This document shows, one piece after another, positions 1-4,630 of a DNA stretch of 9,149 nucleotides (position 1 is the stretch's first letter; each line of letters starts with the position of its first letter). The notes under the pieces are model-generated. The model searched no databases. It was given only the letters and a program-made list of their open reading frames with translations, and had not been told where the DNA came from. The stretch is from Flavobacteriaceae bacterium (GTDB lineage Bacteria > Bacteroidota > Bacteroidia > Flavobacteriales > Flavobacteriaceae): assembly GCA_947443815.1 (NCBI GenBank), contig CANEXR010000099.1, forward strand, positions 1 through 9,149. The letters are read 5' to 3'. The translations under genes and the position numbers were made by a program.

Positions 1-269
1 AGTATAACACTGGATTATTAGTAATTGAAGGAAATATAAAAATCAATAATCTAGAAAGCGTTCCTACCAATCATTTTGCATTGTTTGAAAATGAAGGTGA
101 AACATTTATTATCGAAGCTACCGAAAAAGCAGTAATCTTAATTTTGAGTGGAGAACCCATTCCTGAACCAATTGTAGCTCATGGTCCTTTTGTAATGAAC
201 ACTCAAGCCGAGATTATACAAGCAATTAATGATGTAAATTCAGGAAAATTTGGATTTTTAGAAGATTAA
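1..269 (+). CDS. Pirin family protein, C-terminal fragment (5' end outside window)
   Basis: An open frame runs in from the left edge (first full codon at 3) and stops at TAA 267-269, leaving 88 residues of a C-terminus. The fragment holds the hallmark tail of pirin-like bicupins: SGEPIPEPIVAHGPFVMNT, then a helix with QAINDVNSGKFG and a short acidic end. In this family the metal-binding residues sit in the N-terminal cupin, which is outside the window, so enzymatic competence cannot be judged. Pirins are cytosolic non-haem iron proteins. Some, such as E. coli YhhW, have quercetin dioxygenase activity, while others are proposed transcription cofactors or redox sensors; nothing here tells which. 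A TTG at 81 could be read as a start, but the family similarity continues upstream of it, so it is internal. The gene ends just before a strong terminator and converges on the pit gene. Confidence 0.88.
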   Translation, partial: YNTGLLVIEGNIKINNLESVPTNHFALFENEGETFIIEATEKAVILILSGEPIPEPIVAHGPFVMNTQAEIIQAINDVNSGKFGFLED

Positions 270-300
270 TTTAAATTGATTTATTCCCTAAAATGTTACC

Positions 301-352
301 TAAAAAGTATAAAAAAACCATTCGAATCCGAATGGTTTTTTTATACTTTTTA
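301..352. terminator. Bidirectional intrinsic terminator between pirin gene and pit
   Basis: Bases 301-324 pair perfectly with 329-352 around a 4-nt loop (AATC, 325-328), giving a 24-bp uninterrupted stem. The GC-containing core is CCATTCG/CGAATGG, flanked by A7 on one side and T7 on the other. Because the A and T tracts are symmetric, each strand reads as hairpin plus U-tract. This fits a shared terminator for the convergent pirin (+) and pit (-) genes, whose stop codons lie 91 bp apart. Confidence 0.93.
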
Positions 353-360
353 TACAATTA

Positions 361-1689
361 TTACCTAATAAATATACTTAAAAAGTAATAAACTAAAGCT
401 GCTAATAAAGCTGAAATCGGAATCGTTAATACCCAAGCCCAGATTAAACTAACTGTTACACCCCAACGCACTGCTGAGATTCGTTTAGTTAAACCAACAC
501 CAATAATTGACCCTGTAATTGTATGTGTTGTACTTACAGGCACTTTAAAATGCTCTGTTATATATAAAGTCAATGCGCCTGCTGTTTCAGCTGCAACACC
601 TTCAAATGAAGTAACTTTGGTTATTTTTGACCCCATTGTTTTCACAATTTTCCAACCACCACTTAATGTTCCAATTGCAATAGCTGAATAACAAGCTAGT
701 GGTATCCACGATGGCATTACTGCTTCTATATGTTTATCTTCGTTTGCTAGTACAACATTCAACCATTCTGGCATAATTTGCCCATGTCCTGTAGTATTTA
801 TATAAACCGCAACAGCCGCTGCTATAATACCCATTACTTTTTGAGAATCATTTCCACCATGCCCTAAACTAAAAGCAGCAGAAGAAAGCAATTGCATTTT
901 TTTCAACCATGCCGTAGCCTGATGCAAATTCAAACTACTAAAAATCAAACAAAATAAACTTACAGTAAGCAAAATAAAAGCAACCAAAATCCATTTGATA
1001 TTGTGCCCATCAAAAGCTACATTCCAAAAATGAGAAGAAAATCTTGGTTGTACATCATCAAATTTCATCTGACCGTTTATAAACCAAACAGTCAAAATCA
1101 TTAATGCCAATGTGAAAATTTTAGGAAAAATACTTTTGCGAGAAGCATTTAGTAACCAAATTGAAATCAAATAAGACATCAAAGCACCTAATAAAGGAGC
1201 CAGAACAATAAAAGCAATAATAATAAGAACTCCAGATGGCATTCCTCCGTCTTTCCCTGCCTTGTACCAACTTACAATATTGTACCAATGGTGGACATTG
1301 CCATCAATGACATAATCAGAGAATCCATGAACAGCAAATGCATGTGCTAATGCAGCACCAGCAAATCCTCCAATCAAAGTATGTGAAGAACTAGAAGGAA
1401 TTCCTTGCCACCAAGTAATTAAATTCCAAATGATTGCCGCAACAACACCTGCCAAAATAACAACAAGATTAATTTCACTGGCCTCGGCTGTTTTTGCAAC
1501 AGTATTTGCTACTCCCAAACCAAAAACCCAATAGGCTAGAAAGTTAAAAAAAGCAGCCCAAAGAACCGCTTGAAAAGGAGACAAAACCTTTGTTGCCACA
1601 ACTGTTGCTATAGCATTAGCAGCATCGTGAAAACCATTAATATAATCAAAAATTAATGCTAGTACTATAATAATTATGAGTAAAGTCAT
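361..1689 (-). CDS. pit: PiT family low-affinity inorganic phosphate transporter
   Basis: Predicted 442-residue inner-membrane protein importing phosphate, probably as a metal-phosphate complex with protons or as a Na+ symport; the sequence does not decide the ion. It shows the internal duplication of the PiT (SLC20) family. The N-terminal half has GFHDAANAIATVV (residues 19-31) and PSSSSHTLIGG (98-108). The C-terminal half has the matching GHGGNDSQKVMG (276-287) and PVSTTHTITGS (384-394). About ten to twelve hydrophobic segments are visible, beginning at residues 3-18 and ending with a long one at 410-441. E. coli PitA is 499 residues, so this is a slightly short but complete member. The gene lies 28 bp downstream of a DUF47 gene on the same strand, the usual accessory pairing, and ends at the bidirectional terminator. 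No Pho-box-like site was recognised. Phosphate is the likely substrate, though some PiT relatives carry sulfate. Confidence 0.94.
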   Translation of the reverse strand: MTLLIIIIVLALIFDYINGFHDAANAIATVVATKVLSPFQAVLWAAFFNFLAYWVFGLGVANTVAKTAEASEINLVVILAGVVAAIIWNLITWWQGIPSSSSHTLIGGFAGAALAHAFAVHGFSDYVIDGNVHHWYNIVSWYKAGKDGGMPSGVLIIIAFIVLAPLLGALMSYLISIWLLNASRKSIFPKIFTLALMILTVWFINGQMKFDDVQPRFSSHFWNVAFDGHNIKWILVAFILLTVSLFCLIFSSLNLHQATAWLKKMQLLSSAAFSLGHGGNDSQKVMGIIAAAVAVYINTTGHGQIMPEWLNVVLANEDKHIEAVMPSWIPLACYSAIAIGTLSGGWKIVKTMGSKITKVTSFEGVAAETAGALTLYITEHFKVPVSTTHTITGSIIGVGLTKRISAVRWGVTVSLIWAWVLTIPISALLAALVYYFLSIFIR

Positions 1690-1717
1690 ATCTATATATT
1701 AGATTGATAGAATTAAA

Positions 1718-2362
1718 TTAAGAATGTTTTACGGTAATAGATTCTAATACACTAGCAACACTCTTACATTTATCAGTAGCAGATTCTAAAACCGACAATA
1801 CTTCTTTATATTTAATGATGTTTTTGGCATCAGTTTCATTTTCGAAAATTTCAAAAACAGCTTTATTATAAACCATATCTGATTTATTTTCCAGTTTATT
1901 GATTTTTGCACAAGCATTAGTAATGGTCTTCATGTTGTCCAAGTTTTTCAATTCTTTAACAGCCACATCAATATTTTGACAAGCCTCAAGATTGATTTCG
2001 GTCAATTTTCGGATTGATTTTGTAATTTTATCTACATGATACAGTCGCATTCTGCTTGCTGCTCCATGAAGATTATCAGCAACATTATCAATAGAAGTAA
2101 TCAAAGAGTGAATATCTTCTCTATCAAATGGAGTAATGAAATTTCTACTTAATTCAAGACTTGTCTGACGTGTCAAATCTTCTCCGCGTTGTTCCAATTC
2201 ATCAATTTTTTGAAAAAGAACTTCTCTTTCTTTCAAAGGAAGATTTACCGCTTCGTGCAAATGTGTAGCCAATTGAATTAAATTAGTTGATGCTTCTTCA
2301 AAAAGCGGGAAAAACTTTTTGTCCTTAGGAACTAAAAATTGAAAGATACTATTTAATGACAT
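1718..2362 (-). CDS. DUF47 family PhoU-like phosphate transport accessory/regulatory protein
   Basis: A 214-residue soluble, nearly all-helical protein of the DUF47 (TIGR00153/YkaA-type) family, distantly related to PhoU. The N-terminus (FLVPKDKKFFPLFEEAS, residues 9-25) and the segment ITPFDREDIHSLITSIDNVADNLHGAASR (starting at 76) are characteristic. Two acidic D/E-xxx-D motifs of the type that binds metal clusters in PhoU proteins are present: DNVAD at 92-96 and ESATD at 193-197. These fit the two-repeat helical-bundle architecture. It is encoded immediately upstream of pit, 28 bp apart, so the two are very likely co-transcribed. In other bacteria such pairs are thought to act together, the DUF47 protein modulating PiT transport at the cytoplasmic face of the membrane; that role is inferred from context. 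The ATG at 2362 gives the family's usual N-terminus. Confidence 0.92.
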   Translation of the reverse strand: MSLNSIFQFLVPKDKKFFPLFEEASTNLIQLATHLHEAVNLPLKEREVLFQKIDELEQRGEDLTRQTSLELSRNFITPFDREDIHSLITSIDNVADNLHGAASRMRLYHVDKITKSIRKLTEINLEACQNIDVAVKELKNLDNMKTITNACAKINKLENKSDMVYNKAVFEIFENETDAKNIIKYKEVLSVLESATDKCKSVASVLESITVKHS

Positions 2363-2382
2363 TTTATTAGATTTTAGAATTA

Positions 2383-2390
2383 CAAAATTA
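2383..2390 (-). promoter_or_regulatory. Candidate -7 element for the DUF47-pit operon
   Basis: Read on the minus strand this is TAATTTTG, a perfect match to the Bacteroidetes -7 consensus TANNTTTG, ending 20 nt before the DUF47 start codon. No TTG occurs at the expected 17-23 nt upstream, only AT-rich sequence with TTAAC, so the -33 half is weak or absent. hutH lies upstream on the same strand, ends at 2423 and has no convincing terminator, so read-through from hutH is an alternative source of transcript. Confidence 0.4.
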
Positions 2391-2422
2391 GTTCATTATT
2401 TTATGTTAATGTTAAAAAATTG

Positions 2423-3925
2423 TTAACAATCATGTTCGATTTGAAAACTATTCAAAAAAGACACTGTTTTCTCAATATCATAATGCAAAATTCGGTCTTC
2501 TTTTACTAATGCAACTTCTTTACGATATGCACTCAAAAACATTTCAATAAAATCACTTGATTTTAGTGGATTTCTATAAGCAATGGCTTGTGAAGCATTT
2601 AATAATTCTATAGCTAATATTCGTTCTAAATTATCCATAATACGCAATGTCTTGGTAGCACCATTGGCGCCCATACTCACGTGATCTTCTTGTCCATTAC
2701 TAGAAACAATACTATCAATACTTGAAGGAGTTGCTAATTGTTTGTTCTGACTCGCAATACTAGCTGCGGTATATTGTGGGATCATCAAACCCGAATTTAG
2801 TCCAGGATTATCAACCAAAAAAGCAGGAAGATTTCGCAATCCTGAGATAAGCTGATAAGTTCTTCGTTCTGAAATACTACCTAATTCCGCCAAAGCAATC
2901 CCCATAAAATCTAGTGCCAATGCCAATGGTTGCCCGTGAAAATTACCTCCTGAAATAATTTGATCACTCTCTATAAATATATTCGGATTATCGGTAACTG
3001 AATTGATTTCGGTTTTAAAGACTTTTTTTACATAATCGATAGCATCTTTGGAAGCACCATGAACTTGTGGCATACAACGGAAAGAATATGGATCTTGAAC
3101 ATGCGTTTTTACCTGCTCAATTATTTCGCTTCCTTCTAAAAATTCTTTAATCCGATTGGCTGTAACAATTTGGCCTTTGTGTGGCCTTATAAAATGAATT
3201 AACTCATTAAAAGGTTCAATGCGACCATCAAATCCTTCAAGAGAAATGGCTCCAATTAAATCTGCTAAATAGGAAAATTTATTTGCCTTCATTAAAATAT
3301 GTGCTCCATAAGCACTCATGAATTGTGTTCCATTTAATAAAGCCAATCCCTCTTTTGATTGCAATGCTATTGGCTCCCAATTGAATTGTTTCAAAATCAG
3401 ACTTGAATGTACTTTTTTGCCTTCAAAACTAACTTCTCCTTCACCCAATAATGGTAATGATAAATGAGCTAAAGGCGCTAAATCTCCAGAGGCACCAAGT
3501 GAGCCTTGCGTGTAAATTACGGGAAGTATATCCTTATTATAAAAAGCAATTAATCGTTCAACTGTTTGCAATTGAATTCCAGAATGACCATAACTTAAAG
3601 ATTGAATTTTAAGCAATAGCATTAACTTAACAATAGCATTAGGGACTTCTTCTCCCGTTCCACAAGAGTGGGATTTAACCAAATTTTCTTGAAGTTTAGA
3701 AAGGTTTTCTGTAGATATTTTAACATTACAAAGCGATCCAAAACCAGTGTTAATTCCGTAAATAGGGCTGGAATGTGAGGCCATTTTTTTATCCAAATAA
3801 TCCCTACATTTTTGAATGTTAACTTTTGCCTCTTCAGACAACTCTAATGATTTATGGTGCGATATAATTTCTTCCAATGTCTCCAAAGAAAGTACTTGTG
3901 TGCTTATGTAATGTATATTATCCAT
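2423..3925 (-). CDS. hutH: Histidine ammonia-lyase (MIO-dependent aromatic amino acid lyase)
   Basis: A 500-residue cytosolic enzyme of the MIO ammonia-lyase family, predicted to convert L-histidine to trans-urocanate plus ammonia, the first step of histidine catabolism. The cyclising Ala-Ser-Gly triad that forms the MIO cofactor is residues 145-147, within GSLGASGDLAPLAHL. Other active-site positions known from the Pseudomonas putida enzyme are present: Tyr56 (IYGINTGFG), His86 (KSHSCGTG), Asn198 (LLNGTQ), Tyr280 and Arg283 (DPYSFR), Phe329 (GGNFHG) and Glu413 (NGQEDHVSMG). The Ser-His pair at 85-86 favours histidine, or possibly tyrosine, over phenylalanine as substrate. Length is normal for the family. 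No hutU, hutI or hutG is in the window, so the gene stands apart from a hut cluster here. It diverges from the thr operon and is co-directional with DUF47-pit, whose start is 60 bp past its stop. Confidence 0.92.
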   Translation of the reverse strand: MDNIHYISTQVLSLETLEEIISHHKSLELSEEAKVNIQKCRDYLDKKMASHSSPIYGINTGFGSLCNVKISTENLSKLQENLVKSHSCGTGEEVPNAIVKLMLLLKIQSLSYGHSGIQLQTVERLIAFYNKDILPVIYTQGSLGASGDLAPLAHLSLPLLGEGEVSFEGKKVHSSLILKQFNWEPIALQSKEGLALLNGTQFMSAYGAHILMKANKFSYLADLIGAISLEGFDGRIEPFNELIHFIRPHKGQIVTANRIKEFLEGSEIIEQVKTHVQDPYSFRCMPQVHGASKDAIDYVKKVFKTEINSVTDNPNIFIESDQIISGGNFHGQPLALALDFMGIALAELGSISERRTYQLISGLRNLPAFLVDNPGLNSGLMIPQYTAASIASQNKQLATPSSIDSIVSSNGQEDHVSMGANGATKTLRIMDNLERILAIELLNASQAIAYRNPLKSSDFIEMFLSAYRKEVALVKEDRILHYDIEKTVSFLNSFQIEHDC

Positions 3926-3946
3926 TTAAAATGTATTTTGAAAGCT

Positions 3947-3977
3947 CAAAATTCAACAAATCAATATTAAAAAGCAA
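3947..3977 (-). promoter_or_regulatory. Candidate hutH promoter
   Basis: On the minus strand a TTG (complement of 3975-3977) is followed after 20 nt by GAATTTTG (complement of 3947-3954), seven of eight matches to TAnnTTTG if N positions are counted as matches. This predicts transcription starting about 15 nt before the hutH ATG. The -7 lacks the leading T, so the call is tentative. Confidence 0.4.
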
Positions 3978-4315
3978 CTTTTATTATTAATAATTTAAAA
4001 TCAAATCAAAATTTAAATAAAAAATACACTTTACATATAAAACAACTTAGTTCTATTAGACTTTATAATTTAAAACAACAAAATCGAAACTGATTTTATA
4101 CTTTAAAAATATAAAATTCTTAGTCAAGCTAAGTAAAACCAATACAGATTTGTAAATTTTAAATCTAATTTGTCATGTTTGAGCAAAAATACCAGTCCAA
4201 AAAAAGCTTCAATTATATGAATAATTTCAATAAATTGAATAATATTTAAATAATAATCAATATCATCTCAATTGTTGACTTCTTATTAAAATATTCGCAA
4301 AAAATAAATTTAAGG
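3978..4315. other. AT-rich divergent intergenic stretch without recognisable genes
   Basis: About 340 bp between the putative hutH promoter and the thr promoter. It is strongly AT-rich and contains no ORF of useful length or composition on either strand. Only short imperfect inverted repeats are seen, such as CTTAG/CTAAG at 4119-4133 and TTCAA/TTGAA at 4226-4239. These are no more than expected in such AT-rich DNA. It could hold operator sites for hutH or thr, but none is recognisable. Confidence 0.6.
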
Positions 4316-4317
4316 TT

Positions 4318-4345
4318 TTGTTTTTTATAAAAAACTGTACTTTTG
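4318..4345 (+). promoter_or_regulatory. Bacteroidetes-type promoter of the thr operon
   Basis: TTG at 4318-4320 (within TTTTG) is followed by exactly 17 nt and then TACTTTTG at 4338-4345, a full match to TANNTTTG. This is the promoter architecture used by the primary sigma factor of Bacteroidetes. With the usual spacing, transcription should begin near 4349-4352, which places the start only a few nucleotides before the leader-peptide ATG at 4355. Confidence 0.8.
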
Positions 4346-4354
4346 GGGTATAAA

Positions 4355-4450
4355 ATGAAAAACAACAGAACAACATATCATTCTTCGATATCAAACCTAA
4401 AACAGGTTTCAGTTTCTGCTACATTTACTACAACAACTACTACCCCTTAG
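4355..4450 (+). CDS. thrL: thr operon leader peptide (31 aa, threonine-rich attenuation peptide)
   Basis: A 31-codon ORF from ATG 4355 to TAG 4448-4450. Nine of its 31 residues are threonine: Thr6-Thr7, Thr23 and an unbroken run Thr25-Thr30 (ACT ACA ACA ACT ACT ACC), then one Pro codon and the stop. It lies directly upstream of thrABC and is followed by alternative hairpins and an intrinsic terminator. This is the signature of a leader peptide whose translation speed reports charged tRNA-Thr supply. The peptide itself probably has no function. Unlike E. coli thrL, which mixes Thr and Ile codons, only one Ile codon (residue 12) is present and outside the control run, so sensing should be Thr-specific. 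The first half (residues 8-22, Ser/Asn-rich) has no obvious role beyond spacing. There is no Shine-Dalgarno sequence, and the ATG is almost at the predicted transcript 5' end. Named thrL by functional analogy, not by sequence homology. Confidence 0.88.
   Translation: MKNNRTTYHSSISNLKQVSVSATFTTTTTTP
4393..4409 (+). other. Possible early pause hairpin inside the leader ORF
   Basis: AAACCT (4393-4398) can pair with AGGTTT (4404-4409) around a 5-nt loop, forming a 6-bp stem about 45 nt into the predicted transcript. A hairpin here could pause RNA polymerase so that the first ribosome catches up, as the 1:2 hairpin does in the E. coli trp leader. The stem is short, and the role is inference. Confidence 0.35.
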
Positions 4451-4455
4451 GGGTA
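4441..4455 (+). promoter_or_regulatory. Protector (1:2) hairpin spanning the leader stop codon
   Basis: TACCCC (4441-4446) pairs with GGGGTA (4450-4455) around the loop TTA, a 6-bp stem with four GC pairs. The left arm is made of the last Thr codon and the Pro codon; the leader stop codon lies across the loop and right arm. A ribosome held on the Thr run would cover the left arm and release the right arm. Without translation the hairpin would form and sequester the right arm, leaving the terminator free. Confidence 0.7.
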
Positions 4456-4492
4456 TACATTTCACATATAATCCTAACTTTATGTTTTTCCT
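4449..4492 (+). promoter_or_regulatory. Candidate antiterminator (2:3) pairing of the thr attenuator
   Basis: AGGGGTATACAT (4449-4460) can pair with ATGTTTTTCCT (4482-4492): ACAT with ATGT, a small internal loop, then AGGGG with TTCCT including two G-U pairs. This uses the right arm of the stop-codon hairpin and the whole left arm of the terminator, so it excludes both. It is weaker than the terminator, but in an attenuator it only needs to form first, while a ribosome is stalled upstream. Worked out by hand, not by a folding program. Confidence 0.55.
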
Positions 4493-4509
4493 GTCGGAAG
4501 AACATTTTT
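4482..4509 (+). terminator. Attenuator terminator (3:4) of the thr operon
   Basis: ATGTTTTTCC (4482-4491) pairs with GGAAGAACAT (4496-4505) around a TGTC loop. The stem is 10 bp with a single G-U pair, and it runs directly into a T-run (4505-4509). It begins 31 nt after the leader stop codon and 125 nt before the thrA start, a normal distance for an amino-acid-operon attenuator. The T-run is only five bases, so termination may be partial, as is usual for attenuators. Confidence 0.8.
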
Positions 4510-4549
4510 GGATGTATAACAAACATTAGATATTAAAAACAGAAATAAA

Positions 4550-4609
4550 ATGAAATCGCTACAATTCAAAATAGAAATAATCTCGAAAAGCGATACCCAA
4601 TTACATTAA
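4550..4609 (+). CDS. Possible 19-codon upstream ORF before thrA
   Basis: ATG 4550 to TAA 4607-4609 encodes 19 residues beginning MKSLQFKIEIIS, in the same frame as thrA and ending 21 nt before its start. It is downstream of the attenuator, so it would be translated only on read-through transcripts. It contains a single Thr codon and no codon run. It could aid ribosome loading onto thrA or be a chance ORF; no family is recognised. Confidence 0.25.
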   Translation: MKSLQFKIEIISKSDTQLH

Positions 4610-4630
4610 AAAAACAAATACAAACTTGGT

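Noticed and set aside
81..269. A separate 62-residue gene starting at TTG 81
   Set aside because: The same frame is open to the left edge and the pirin-like similarity includes upstream residues, so this is the tail of a longer protein.
4119..4239. Short inverted repeats in the hutH-thr gap (CTTAG/CTAAG, AGATTT/AAATCT, TTCAA/TTGAA)
   Set aside because: Stems of five or six AT-rich pairs are expected by chance in this composition, and no T-run or regulator site accompanies them.
4345..4352. GGGGTATA repeated at 4345-4352 and 4450-4457, suggesting the transcript 5' end could compete for the TACCCC arm
   Set aside because: Most of the first copy lies in or beside the promoter -7 element and is probably not transcribed.
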